Below the pieces are notes generated by a model that saw only the letters and a list, made by a program, of their open reading frames with translations, did not search any database and had not been told where the DNA came from. This document shows positions 7,760 through 15,200 of a stretch of 23,905 bases of DNA, in pieces. The position numbers and the translations under genes are program-made. This DNA is from an uncultured Oscillospiraceae bacterium. Its GTDB lineage: Bacteria; Bacillota; Clostridia; Oscillospirales; Acutalibacteraceae. The stretch's first letter is position 1. Each line of letters begins with the position of its first letter. The DNA lies in NCBI GenBank assembly GCA_958354085.1, contig CATWUX010000017.1, positions 1 through 23,905 of the forward strand. Reading direction: 5' to 3'.

Positions 7760-7768
7760 ACTATACCA
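7760..7768 (-). promoter_or_regulatory. Extended -10 promoter of the ABC ATPase gene
   Basis: TGGTATAGT on the minus strand, an extended -10 box, about 60 bases before the start codon. No good -35 hexamer is found at 17 bases, so the assignment rests on the -10 element. Confidence 0.5.
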
Positions 7769-7850
7769 GATTTCACCGCATATAACCATTCCTTTAATCA
7801 ACAAACTTTTAAAATAGGGTTTATCTAATTTATCCAAGGACAAAATAACC

Positions 7851-7884
7851 AAAAAAACGAAGGCCTATCCGAAAACAGAGGCTT
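7851..7884 (-). terminator. Weak terminator after the pseudouridine synthase gene
   Basis: Short stem with one bulged base (GCCT at 7863-7866 with AGGC at 7879-7882, extended by two A-T pairs) overlaps the stop codon. On the minus strand a run of seven T (7857-7851) follows 3-4 bases later. The stem is short, so termination may be partial. Confidence 0.35.
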
Positions 7885-8578
7885 TTTCCGGCTCAGTCAG
7901 TTCCCGGCTGCTGCCCGCGGGCAGAGTTTCGTCCAACGCCAATCCACCGATGGAACAGCGCTTCAACCACAACACCTTGCGGTCAACCGACTCAAACATA
8001 CGCTTTATCTGGTGATACTTGCCTTCGCTGATATGGATTTCCACCAACGGATTTTCCCCCGGCTGAAGCACTTGTAACTTTGCCGGTAAACAACGCGTTC
8101 CATCCTCAAGGCTTGTCCCCTCTGCAAAAATTCGGATATGCTCCTGCGTCACCGGCGCGTTGATGACCGCCTGATAGCGCTTGACAATATTGTGGCGCGG
8201 CGACAGCATCCGATGCGCAAAATCGCCGTCATCCGTGATCAAAACCAACCCGACCGTATCCTTGTCCAGCCGCCCGGCGGGAAACAGGCCCTTGCGGCGC
8301 AGCGGTTCGGGCAGCAGATCCACCACTGTCGGCGCCTTGGGATCGCGGGAAACGCAGAGGATCCCGGCCGGCTTGTTGAGCATAATATAAAGATGGCGCC
8401 GATACAAAAGGGGGCGGCTGTCCACCGCCACCGTCTGCCGTTCGGGATCCACTTTTTCCGATGCCGAACGGCAGACTGCGCCATCCACCTGTACACGTCC
8501 GCCGCGAATGGCACGCTGGGCTTCGCTGCGCGTGAGGTTCCCCTGCGATGCCAAAAGTTTATCCAACCGTTCTGTCAA
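7865..8578 (-). CDS. rsuA: RsuA/RluB-type pseudouridine synthase
   Basis: 237-residue enzyme that isomerises a uridine in ribosomal RNA to pseudouridine. An N-terminal S4 RNA-binding domain (RLDKLLASQG... to about residue 50) is followed by the catalytic domain with LNKPAGILC (67-75) and the signature GRLDKDTVGL (102-111), whose Asp105 is the catalytic residue; ISEGKYHQIKRMF (about 183-195) is the other conserved block of the RsuA branch. The start appears to be TTG at 8578, preceded by GAGGTGG at a good distance; no in-frame ATG lies nearby. The target base (16S U516-like or a 23S site) cannot be fixed from sequence alone. It has its own promoter. Confidence 0.9.
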   Translation of the reverse strand: MTERLDKLLASQGNLTRSEAQRAIRGGRVQVDGAVCRSASEKVDPERQTVAVDSRPLLYRRHLYIMLNKPAGILCVSRDPKAPTVVDLLPEPLRRKGLFPAGRLDKDTVGLVLITDDGDFAHRMLSPRHNIVKRYQAVINAPVTQEHIRIFAEGTSLEDGTRCLPAKLQVLQPGENPLVEIHISEGKYHQIKRMFESVDRKVLWLKRCSIGGLALDETLPAGSSRELTEPEKASVFG

Positions 8579-8617
8579 CGTCCCGCCACCTCATCCTGTG
8601 AATTGTCGTATGTAAGT

Positions 8618-8646
8618 AGTGTACCACATTCCGTCGCCGGTTGCAA
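8618..8646 (-). promoter_or_regulatory. Promoter of the pseudouridine synthase gene
   Basis: On the minus strand TTGCAA (8646-8641) and TACACT (8623-8618) are 17 bases apart with TG before the -10 box. It lies just downstream of the DUF4830 stop codon, about 40 bases before the rsuA start. Confidence 0.6.
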
Positions 8647-8651
8647 CGGAT

Positions 8652-9122
8652 TTACTCCGGCTGCAGCTTTGTAAGCCCGTGCATAAAGCCGTCCAGCGCA
8701 GTCGAAGCGATATCGCCGCCGACTACCTTATCCTTATATACATACAAATGTGCGAGAACGGTTTCCTCTCCCGGATAATTGAGAATCTCATAGGTCCAGC
8801 ATTTGACACGTTTCCCATGATACGGTTCCAGATCCATGCCGGCTGACAGCTGCAAATCGTTATAGCCGGCAAATACATCGTCGAATTCGTCTGGAATCAG
8901 CACTTCCTTCACTTCCACATATTGCGGTGTCACCTCATATCCCATATTCCGCAGAAACGCGATCCGTTCGGTATCGTCCTTGGCCGCGACCGGTTGAAAC
9001 GTCTGCGCCGCCCCTCCTTCCGGCCATGCTACGATGACGATCAAAATCGCGATCAGCATCACCACGCACAGCAACATGGATAACAGCTGCTTTTTCGAGG
9101 TTTTCACCGAGAACACAAACAT
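8652..9122 (-). CDS. Membrane-anchored DUF4830 domain protein
   Basis: 156 residues with one N-terminal membrane helix (about 12-33, from LLSMLLCVVML to IVIVAW) and an extracytoplasmic domain. The domain shows the DUF4830 pattern: F-L-R-N-M-G-Y-E-V (56-64), EVLIPDEFDDVFAGYNDLQ (73-91), YHGKRVKCWTYEILNYPG (101-118) and VVGGDIASTALDGFMHGL (134-151). The family is known from spore-forming Clostridia and has no assigned function. GGGGGTGG precedes the ATG. It stands alone on the minus strand, divergent from the dCMP deaminase gene. No lipobox is seen, so a simple N-in anchor is the likely topology. Confidence 0.8.
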   Translation of the reverse strand: MFVFSVKTSKKQLLSMLLCVVMLIAILIVIVAWPEGGAAQTFQPVAAKDDTERIAFLRNMGYEVTPQYVEVKEVLIPDEFDDVFAGYNDLQLSAGMDLEPYHGKRVKCWTYEILNYPGEETVLAHLYVYKDKVVGGDIASTALDGFMHGLTKLQPE

Positions 9123-9217
9123 ACCTGCACCACCCCCTGTCTTGTACTAATGTATATGCGGCTTTTCTACGGCTTATACATAGTAAGAGCTTCCATCCTG
9201 CCGGCTGAAAAAGAGGG

Positions 9218-9246
9218 TTGCGGTTTTTGTCGGATTGCGGTATGAT
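9218..9246 (+). promoter_or_regulatory. Promoter of the dCMP deaminase gene
   Basis: TTGCGG (9218-9223), 17-base spacer, TATGAT (9241-9246). It ends 40 bases before the ATG at 9287. Confidence 0.7.
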
Positions 9247-9286
9247 AAAAATATCGAATTTATCACATGAGGGAAGGGTCAACGAT

Positions 9287-9775
9287 ATGGAACGCAGAGA
9301 CAAGGAAAATTATTATCTGGACATTGCCCAAACCGTTGCCGGCCGCGGAACGTGCCTCCGGCGCAATTTCGGCGCGATCATTGTCAAAAACGATCAGATC
9401 CTCTCCACCGGCTATGCGGGCGCGCCGCGCGGACGCCGCAACTGCTGCGATCTCGGTTACTGCCTGCGCACCAAGATGAATATTCCGCGCGGTGAGCGGT
9501 ATGAGCTGTGCCGTTCCGTGCATGCCGAAGCCAACGCAATCATCCACGCCTCGCGCAGCGATATGATCGGCAGCACGCTGTATCTGGTTGGACGTGACGC
9601 TGTAAGCGGCGAGCTGGTGCCGGACGCCAACCCCTGCTCCATGTGTAAACGGATGATCATCAACGCCGGCATTTCCCGCGTCGTCGTGCGCAACACGCCG
9701 AACGATTTTACCGCCATCTATGTGCAGGAATGGATCGAACACGACGGTTCGCTCGAAGGCGAAATGGGATATTGA
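9287..9775 (+). CDS. Deoxycytidylate deaminase (ComEB/dCMP deaminase family)
   Basis: 162-residue zinc enzyme expected to deaminate dCMP to dUMP for thymidylate synthesis. The zinc site is complete: HAEANAI (79-85) with His79 and catalytic Glu81, and NPCSMCKRMIINAG (115-128) with Cys117 and Cys120. RNFGAIIVKNDQILSTGYAG (26-45) and the extra cysteine loop RRNCCDLGYCLR (50-61) are typical of dCMP rather than cytidine deaminases. The ATG at 9287 follows GAGGGAAGGG; a longer in-frame reading would start inside the promoter and is rejected. It is monocistronic, with its own promoter and a strong terminator about 75 bases downstream. ComEB itself is not shown to act in competence, so I leave the symbol empty. 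Confidence 0.9.
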   Translation: MERRDKENYYLDIAQTVAGRGTCLRRNFGAIIVKNDQILSTGYAGAPRGRRNCCDLGYCLRTKMNIPRGERYELCRSVHAEANAIIHASRSDMIGSTLYLVGRDAVSGELVPDANPCSMCKRMIINAGISRVVVRNTPNDFTAIYVQEWIEHDGSLEGEMGY

Positions 9776-9848
9776 GCAACGCGCTCGGTCTTCCGAAAGA
9801 GGGCGCGCAACGCGATCCCGCAAAATTTTTATGTTGGATCTTGACGCA

Positions 9849-9887
9849 ACGAGTCCCGCTGAAAAATTTCAGCGGGACTCGTTTTTT
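9849..9887 (+). terminator. Terminator of the dCMP deaminase gene
   Basis: Perfect 16-base inverted repeat (9849-9864 with 9867-9882, loop of 2 or, in RNA, 4-6) followed on the plus strand by further T to 9887. On the minus strand there is no U-run, so it is directional. Confidence 0.92.
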
Positions 9888-9905
9888 CTGTAAATTTGTA
9901 CTCTC

Positions 9906-10349
9906 TCACGCGGCGGGAAAGGCGGTGAACTTTTCCAGCCCATCCTCCCGAATGGAGTGCCGCAGCAACGACAGATTCATCAGCACCGTTGCGGCAATCA
10001 ACGTGATGCCCATCAGGACAGTCAAGATGGTCGTGATCATATCCCGGAAATTCAGCGCCTGCGAATCCACGGCACGAATCGTCGCCTTCTCCAGCGGCAG
10101 CGTATATTCTTCGCCGTTGGCCTGCGCCACCACCATGGCGCTGCGCCGCTCAATCGTATAGGTCGCGTTTTCCAGCGTTTGGGTATTGTCCTGCTCATCC
10201 TGATAGGTGATGGTATAGGCCATATCCATCGCCTGATCCAGCTTTTCGGACATCATCGTGTGCGCCATGTTCAGCAGCAGCGGAGCCGCGATGGACAGCG
10301 CAATACAGGACACTGCCAGCAGCACACGTTTAACAGGCTTTTGTTTCAC
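9906..10349 (-). CDS. Hypothetical two-helix membrane protein
   Basis: 147 residues, no recognised family. A hydrophobic helix near the N-terminus (about residues 9-28, VLLAVSCIALSIAAPLLL) and a second at about 104-126 (TTILTVLMGITLIAATVLMNL) flank an extracytoplasmic loop of roughly 75 residues rich in Thr, Glu and Gln. Both ends are predicted cytoplasmic, with basic KQKPVKR at the start. I chose the GTG at 10349 because GGGAGG lies eight bases before it; an upstream in-frame GTG at 10358 is only one base from that site. It lies 22 bases after the carboxypeptidase-like gene in the same direction, so the two are probably co-transcribed and may act together at the membrane. Confidence 0.75.
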   Translation of the reverse strand: MKQKPVKRVLLAVSCIALSIAAPLLLNMAHTMMSEKLDQAMDMAYTITYQDEQDNTQTLENATYTIERRSAMVVAQANGEEYTLPLEKATIRAVDSQALNFRDMITTILTVLMGITLIAATVLMNLSLLRHSIREDGLEKFTAFPAA

Positions 10350-10371
10350 AACGCACACCTCCCAATCAAAA

Positions 10372-11733
10372 TCAACGATACCGTTTGACGCGTTTCATCC
10401 GCCGGCGTTTCCGCTTGCGGTTATGCACGATCGTCAGAATAATATAGGCCAGCAGCAGTAAAAGCACGCCGCCCAGCGCCACATAAAACCATGGGGAAAG
10501 CAGAAAATTTTTCACTGACCGCCATACGGCCAGCGCCTGGCTGCGCTCAATGGACTCGCTCGCAACCAACTCGACCTCGCCCAGCTTCTGATCCAAATTG
10601 ATAAACAGCTCGACCTTGCCGTATACCTTATCCTTCTCGATCGGGGCGTCTACGCTCTCTTCCCGTGTTATCACCTTGCGGATGGCGGAGGGGTCCAGAT
10701 CGTTCGCCACGACCATGGCAAAATCCTCTTTGGGAACCAGCGTTACCGTGTCGGTATCCCAGGCGAGATTGACCGGCAGCCGATCCACCGGCTCGTTGCG
10801 GCTGATGATGGTGCGATACGTGAAATTGCGAAAAGCCCAGCGAAACAGGGCTTTGGAATCGGCAAACTGCACGCCGCTGTTGCCCTGTGCATCCGTATCC
10901 GGACAGCCGAGCACCACCACTACATACTCATAGCCGCTGTCCGCCGCCAGCGACACCACGCAGCGTCCCGCCTCATCCGTATACCCGGTGCGCCCAAACT
11001 TTACGGGAGAGTAATAACTGGACGTGCTGGAACGCAGCATTTCGTTGCTGTTCACCCATGTGCTCGGCGCTTGGCCGGAAACAGGATGCACCGTATATTC
11101 CGCCGTGGACATCATATCGCGGATCTCGGGAAAATCCATAACATAACGAAAAATGCGATAGAGATCGCGGGCAGTCGTATATTGATTGGCGGCTTCCAGC
11201 CCGTGGATGTTGGCAAACGAGGTTTTTTCGCAGCCGATCTCCTTCGCCAGCTCATTCATGCCGTTTACAAACTGCTGATGGCTGCCGCTGAGCGTCACCG
11301 CCAGTGTCACCGCCGCATCCGCCGCCGTTTGGATCATCGTCATGGTCAACAGATCGCGCAGCGTCCAGGTCTCGCCGATATCCATGATCGCCGTGGCCAG
11401 CCCGGTGCCGCCGATCAGCTCGTAGCAGGCGTTGGTATAGGTGCCTTGCACCGCATCCACGTCCAGCCCTTTTTCGCGGATGATCGTCGCCGCATAAGCG
11501 CCGGCCATCAGGCGAACAAGCGCCGCCGGCGAGCGCATCGTATCGGCCTCTTTTTCAAAAAGGATCGTGTCCTGTTCGGCGGTCGTGCCGAGATTGACGA
11601 CCAGCGCCGCCTGTGCGCTCAGCGTCATATCCTCGGGCAAACTGTAAAGCGGCGATGCGGTCGCCGGTGCAGACAAAGCGGTCAGTGTTACCGCCAGACA
11701 CAGCAACACCGCAAAAAAACGAAATTTCTTCAT
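10372..11733 (-). CDS. D-alanyl-D-alanine carboxypeptidase-like protein (DacF/PBP5 fold) with all three catalytic motifs replaced
   Basis: 453 residues: signal peptide (1-27), a serine-type D-Ala-D-Ala carboxypeptidase domain (about 40-290), a beta-rich C-terminal domain (about 310-395), then a membrane helix (about 413-436) and a very basic cytoplasmic tail. The fold is clear from the FEKEAD lead-in, LRDLLTMTMIQTAADAAV (126-143), FVNGMNELAKEIG (155-167), NIHGLEA and GRTGYTDEAGRCVVSLA (247-263). The catalytic motifs are gone: SxxK is AALVR (Ala71, Arg74), SxN is TAA (136-138) and KTG is RTG (248-250). The codons at the first site (GCG and CGC) were checked on the DNA. Active relatives trim D-Ala from peptidoglycan; this one should be inactive and is inferred to bind or sense. 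The ATG at 11733 has GAGG seven bases upstream; a TTG two codons earlier is too close. Confidence 0.88.
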   Translation of the reverse strand: MKKFRFFAVLLCLAVTLTALSAPATASPLYSLPEDMTLSAQAALVVNLGTTAEQDTILFEKEADTMRSPAALVRLMAGAYAATIIREKGLDVDAVQGTYTNACYELIGGTGLATAIMDIGETWTLRDLLTMTMIQTAADAAVTLAVTLSGSHQQFVNGMNELAKEIGCEKTSFANIHGLEAANQYTTARDLYRIFRYVMDFPEIRDMMSTAEYTVHPVSGQAPSTWVNSNEMLRSSTSSYYSPVKFGRTGYTDEAGRCVVSLAADSGYEYVVVVLGCPDTDAQGNSGVQFADSKALFRWAFRNFTYRTIISRNEPVDRLPVNLAWDTDTVTLVPKEDFAMVVANDLDPSAIRKVITREESVDAPIEKDKVYGKVELFINLDQKLGEVELVASESIERSQALAVWRSVKNFLLSPWFYVALGGVLLLLLAYIILTIVHNRKRKRRRMKRVKRYR

Positions 11734-11755
11734 AGACAATCCTCAATGTTCTGGT

Positions 11756-11784
11756 ATAATAGTATGCAGAAGCTCTGAATACAA
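11756..11784 (-). promoter_or_regulatory. Promoter of the carboxypeptidase-like gene
   Basis: On the minus strand TTGTAT (11784-11779) and TATTAT (11761-11756) with a 17-base spacer. It leaves a leader of only about 15-20 bases before the ATG, enough for the GAGG site. Confidence 0.5.
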
Positions 11785-11861
11785 AGAAGCATATCCAATA
11801 ATTCCTTTTTTATTATAGCACATATATCCGGGATTTCGATATCCTTACGGGCCAAATTCGG

Positions 11862-11885
11862 ATAAAATTCACTCACGAATTTTAT
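11862..11885. promoter_or_regulatory. AT-rich inverted repeat upstream of the phosphoesterase-luxE-luxC operon
   Basis: ATAAAATTC (11862-11870) and GAATTTTAT (11877-11885) form a perfect 9-base inverted repeat around a 6-base spacer, about 95 bases before the operon start and in the divergent region shared with the carboxypeptidase-like gene. It may be an operator. A T6 run lies five bases further on, but the A+T stem would make a weak terminator. No good sigma-A promoter for the operon was found nearby. Confidence 0.4.
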
Positions 11886-11980
11886 GCGTGTTTTTTATGT
11901 ATTCTGCATAAACTTTCTCGGCTTGCCCGCTATGCGCAAAGCAGGGTGCAGAGAGCGAACGGAAAGGCGTGTTACAGACA

Positions 11981-12670
11981 ATGGTTTATGTCACAGGAGA
12001 TTTTCATGGAGATTTTGCGCGGTTTTCCTCTGCGGACATCCGCAAAGTCAAAAAAGGCGACACCCTGATCGTATGCGGCGATTTCGGCTTTTTGTGGAAC
12101 GGCGGTGTCAAGGAAAAACGGCTGCTGAAAAAGCTGGGCAAGCTGCCCTACACCTTGCTGTTCCTGGACGGCGTACATGAAAATTATGATCTGCTCGCCG
12201 ACTATCCGATTACGGAATGGAACGGCGGCCGCGTGCAGGTGATCGAAGGCAATTTGATCCACCTGCTGCGCGGCGAGATCTATACGATTGAGGACGAACG
12301 CTATTTTGTGTTCGGCGGCGGAGAAAGCAGCGATCACGATATCCGTTTGCAGGCCAAAACCTGGTGGGAAGCGGAAATGCCGTCTGCAGAAGACATGATG
12401 CGCGGTCTGCACAACCTGGAGCAATGCGGCAATACCGTGGATTACGTATTGACGCACGAGCCGTCGGGCAAGGCCAGCGGGTATATTCACAATCGGTTCC
12501 TGCGTCTTGACGGCGTGAACGTTTATCTCAATCAAATTGAAGAGAACGTCACCTTCCGCCGCTGGTTTTTCGGCAGTGTGCATCTGGACAAACCGATGAG
12601 CGCGCGGCATCAGGCCGTGTTCCGGCAGGTTTATCCCGTGCACCCCGAGCACGCTCGCAAGCGTCGGTAA
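11981..12670 (+). CDS. Calcineurin-like metallophosphoesterase family protein with altered active-site motifs
   Basis: 229 residues, soluble. The order of blocks follows the calcineurin-like phosphoesterases of Firmicutes: TGDFHGDF (5-12) with Asp7 and His9, CGDFGFLWNG (32-41) with Asp34, FLDGVHENYDLL (61-72), the WWEAEMPSAEDM region (128-139), DYVLTHEP (154-161) with His159, and FFGSVHLDK (196-204). Two positions differ from the consensus: GNHE is GVHE (Val65 for the metal-binding Asn), and GHxH is GSVH (Ser199 for the first His), while the metal His201 is kept. Substrate is unknown and activity is uncertain. I start at ATG 11981 because the family motif begins at residue 5; GTG at 11969 is one base from the GGAAAGG site. 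It lies 42 bases before luxE and is probably co-transcribed. Confidence 0.85.
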   Translation: MVYVTGDFHGDFARFSSADIRKVKKGDTLIVCGDFGFLWNGGVKEKRLLKKLGKLPYTLLFLDGVHENYDLLADYPITEWNGGRVQVIEGNLIHLLRGEIYTIEDERYFVFGGGESSDHDIRLQAKTWWEAEMPSAEDMMRGLHNLEQCGNTVDYVLTHEPSGKASGYIHNRFLRLDGVNVYLNQIEENVTFRRWFFGSVHLDKPMSARHQAVFRQVYPVHPEHARKRR

Positions 12671-12672
12671 GA

Positions 12673-12687
12673 CGGCGGTTACCGCCG
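12673..12687. repeat. Small intercistronic palindrome
   Basis: CGGCGG (12673-12678) and CCGCCG (12682-12687) around TTA, directly between the phosphoesterase stop codon and luxE. It could form a stable RNA hairpin that affects relative expression or mRNA decay. No U-run follows. A nearly identical palindrome lies at 22911-22925. Confidence 0.5.
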
Positions 12688-12712
12688 CGAAAATGTGCAG
12701 CATGGATTTTCT

Positions 12713-13852
12713 ATGAAATGGGGCGAGACTTTGAAATACCGAAGAAAGCTGTTCCGTGTCCGTGATCCGTATGCGGTGCGGGAAACCGATGCTCTGTTTT
12801 TTCAAGCCATGAAGGAAAATTTTGAGTTTCAATATCAAAACTGTCCCGCCTATCGCGCTATCTGCGATGCGCGAGGCTTGACGGCTGCGTCGCTGACCGG
12901 CTATGACGACATCGCCAAAATCCCGGTGCTGACCACTTTGCTGTTCAAAAACCACGAAATATTTTCCATGGAACCGCGCCGCGTTCCCGTCAAAGCCACT
13001 TCGTCCGGCACAAGCGGAAAGCGCAGCCGGATTGCGTTTGAACTGAGCGGGTTATGGTGCGGACTGAAAATGGTGCTGAAAATCATCCCGCTCCGCAAGC
13101 TGCTTTCCCTTTGTCCCGTTCATTACATCGTGCTGGGCTACAAGCCGCATAAAAGCAACCATACCGCCGTGACAAAGACTGCACTGGGAGCGACCTTGTT
13201 CGCGCCCGCTCTCAGCCGCACCTATGCGCTGCGCTATCACGACGGCGCCTACATGCCGGATTTGGAAGGCGTCATCCGTGCTGTTCAAAAGCACAGCCGG
13301 TCGCCATTTCCGATGCGGTTTATGGGATTCCCGTCCTATACCTATTTTATGCTGAAAATGATGGATGAGCGCGGCATCCGTGTGCAGTTGAAAAAAGGCT
13401 CTAAAATTCTGCTTGGCGGCGGCTGGAAACAGTTTTACACCGAACAGGTGGACAAAGAGATCCTGTATGCTCTTGCCGAAAAGGTTCTCGGCATCCGGGA
13501 TGACAACATCGTCGAATTTTTCGGCGCCGTTGAACACCCCATTCTGTATTGCGACTGCAAAAACCATCATTTTCATGTTCCGGCGTACAGCCGGGTTCTC
13601 ATCCGCGACGTACACACACTGGAACCGGTCAAAAACGGAGAGGTTGGACTTGTCAACCTGCTTACGCCGATGGTGAAAGCGACTCCGGTGTTAAGCGTTA
13701 TGACCGACGATTTGGGAGTGTTGCACGACGGCGAAGAATGCGGCTGCGGCATCGCCTCTCCCTATCTGGAAATCATCGGGCGGGTCGGGCTGAAGGATAT
13801 TAAGACCTGTGCAGCGGGAGCGGCCGAGCTTTTGGCGGGGGTGAAGCTGTGA
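12713..13852 (+). CDS. LuxE-like acyl-protein synthetase
   Basis: 379 residues, cytoplasmic. LuxE enzymes activate a fatty acid with ATP, carry the acyl group on a C-terminal cysteine and pass it to LuxC for reduction to aldehyde. The adenylating-type loop TSSGTSGKRSRI (96-107) is present, then GGGWKQF (about 228-234), EFFGAVEHP, and the end block LEIIGR followed by Cys366 in KTCA, which lies where LuxE carries its acyl group (inferred by position). The sequence also has several other cysteines (CDC, CGCG). The ATG at 12713 is used; a GTG at 12695 is also in frame, and neither has a strong Shine-Dalgarno. The gene overlaps luxC by four bases (GTGA), strong evidence of a coupled pair. No luciferase or LuxD is nearby, so the product is not for light. 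Confidence 0.82.
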   Translation: MKWGETLKYRRKLFRVRDPYAVRETDALFFQAMKENFEFQYQNCPAYRAICDARGLTAASLTGYDDIAKIPVLTTLLFKNHEIFSMEPRRVPVKATSSGTSGKRSRIAFELSGLWCGLKMVLKIIPLRKLLSLCPVHYIVLGYKPHKSNHTAVTKTALGATLFAPALSRTYALRYHDGAYMPDLEGVIRAVQKHSRSPFPMRFMGFPSYTYFMLKMMDERGIRVQLKKGSKILLGGGWKQFYTEQVDKEILYALAEKVLGIRDDNIVEFFGAVEHPILYCDCKNHHFHVPAYSRVLIRDVHTLEPVKNGEVGLVNLLTPMVKATPVLSVMTDDLGVLHDGEECGCGIASPYLEIIGRVGLKDIKTCAAGAAELLAGVKL

Positions 13853-15150
13853 TTTTATTCGGAGGAAACGTATACCCGTCCGCAGAGCAGGACGCCCTGC
13901 TGGACCGGCTGGAAGCGCACATCAACGATACGCGCGCGAAAAAAACGCTCGCCGCCGATACCGTGATCACGGCGCTGGATACGCTCAGCCATAAAATCGA
14001 GGAGGGCGTGTTCAACGACCGCATCCGCGCGCTGGGCATCGACGGTATCGACCACTATGTCCGCACGGCGGTGCTGATGCTGCGGCGTGAAAATCTGGAA
14101 TATAAGCTGCGAACGGAACTGGGGATTGACGGGTTGTCTCCCACGGTAACCGCACCGCCGTTTGCACAGGAAAGCCTCCGGATCCGTCCGATGCCGCTCG
14201 GCACGCTGCTGCATATTGCCGCCGGAAATGTAGACGGCCTGCCGGCATACAGCGTAGCGGAAGGGTTAGTGACCGGCAATGTCAATATTTTAAAACTGCC
14301 TCAGGCAGATAACGGGCTGTCCATAGAAATCCTCCGCAGCCTTCTCAAAATCGAACCACGGCTGAAAGAATACGTTTATGCCTTCGACACCCCCTCTGCC
14401 GATCTTGCCGCGATCAAAAAGATGGCCGACATGGCGGACGGGATCGTCATTTGGGGCGGTGATGAAGCGCTTCGTGCCGCCCGGGCTTTTGCGCCCGTCG
14501 GCGCGAAGCTCATCGAATGGGGGCACCGGCTCAGTTTTGCGTACATAGCCGGGTATCGGGACAAGGAGGCGGAGCTGCGTGGGTTGGCCACGCATATTCT
14601 GTCCACCAAGCAGCTTTTGTGCAGCTCCTGCCAAACGATCTTTTTGGATACGGACAGCATGGAGGAGGTCACCGCCTTTTCCCGTGAGTTTTTGTCCGTT
14701 TTGGAAGAAACGGCTGCGCAGTTTCCGCCTCTGTCGATCGGCGAAATCGCCGAAAACACGCTGCGCCGCTACAACGATACACTGGAAAGCTGTTTGTCCG
14801 GAGAGTGCAAACCCGAACGTGGCCGAACCGTCTTTCGCGGGGAACGCTGCTCCGTGACGGCGTGCGAGGACAACACGCTGGAGCTTTCCGCCATGTTTGG
14901 GAACTGTCTAGTCAAGCGACTGCCCCGCCGCGAAATTTTCTCCGCTCTGCGCGCGCACAAAGGGGTACTCCAAACGGTCGGTCTGCTTTGTCCCGACGAA
15001 TGCCGTGCCGAACTGGAGGACATTTTTGCGCGCTGCGGCATCACCCGCATCACCACCGCCGCCAATATGTCCGCCCTGTTCAGCGGGGAAGCGCACGACG
15101 GCGAATACCCACTGAGGCGGTATGTCCGCATAGTAAATCTCGAAAACTGA
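13849..15150 (+). CDS. LuxC-like acyl-CoA/acyl-protein reductase
   Basis: 433 residues, related to aldehyde dehydrogenases. LuxC takes the acyl group from LuxE or acyl-CoA and reduces it with NADPH to an aldehyde. The signature region LHIAAGNVDGLPAYSVAEG (121-139) followed by TGNVNILKLPQADN matches the family, as do GIVIWGGDEALRAAR (198-212), GAKLIEWGHRLSFAYI (218-233) and the cysteine block LLCSSCQTIF (256-265), where Cys258 is the likely acylated nucleophile. The GTG start overlaps the luxE stop codon, with an AG-rich coding stretch serving as the binding site. A strong terminator follows the TGA. The acyl substrate is unknown; fatty aldehyde or alcohol formation is the natural guess from the family. 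Confidence 0.87.
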   Translation: MILFGGNVYPSAEQDALLDRLEAHINDTRAKKTLAADTVITALDTLSHKIEEGVFNDRIRALGIDGIDHYVRTAVLMLRRENLEYKLRTELGIDGLSPTVTAPPFAQESLRIRPMPLGTLLHIAAGNVDGLPAYSVAEGLVTGNVNILKLPQADNGLSIEILRSLLKIEPRLKEYVYAFDTPSADLAAIKKMADMADGIVIWGGDEALRAARAFAPVGAKLIEWGHRLSFAYIAGYRDKEAELRGLATHILSTKQLLCSSCQTIFLDTDSMEEVTAFSREFLSVLEETAAQFPPLSIGEIAENTLRRYNDTLESCLSGECKPERGRTVFRGERCSVTACEDNTLELSAMFGNCLVKRLPRREIFSALRAHKGVLQTVGLLCPDECRAELEDIFARCGITRITTAANMSALFSGEAHDGEYPLRRYVRIVNLEN

Positions 15151-15155
15151 AACAG

Positions 15156-15191
15156 AAAAGCTGCCCGGTTACAAAACCGGGCAGCTTTTTT
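15156..15191. terminator. Bidirectional terminator between luxC and melA
   Basis: Perfect 15-base inverted repeat (15156-15170 with 15175-15189, loop ACAA). T6 follows on the plus strand and a T4 run on the minus strand, so it can serve both convergent genes. Confidence 0.93.
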
Positions 15192-15200
15192 GCTTCATAC

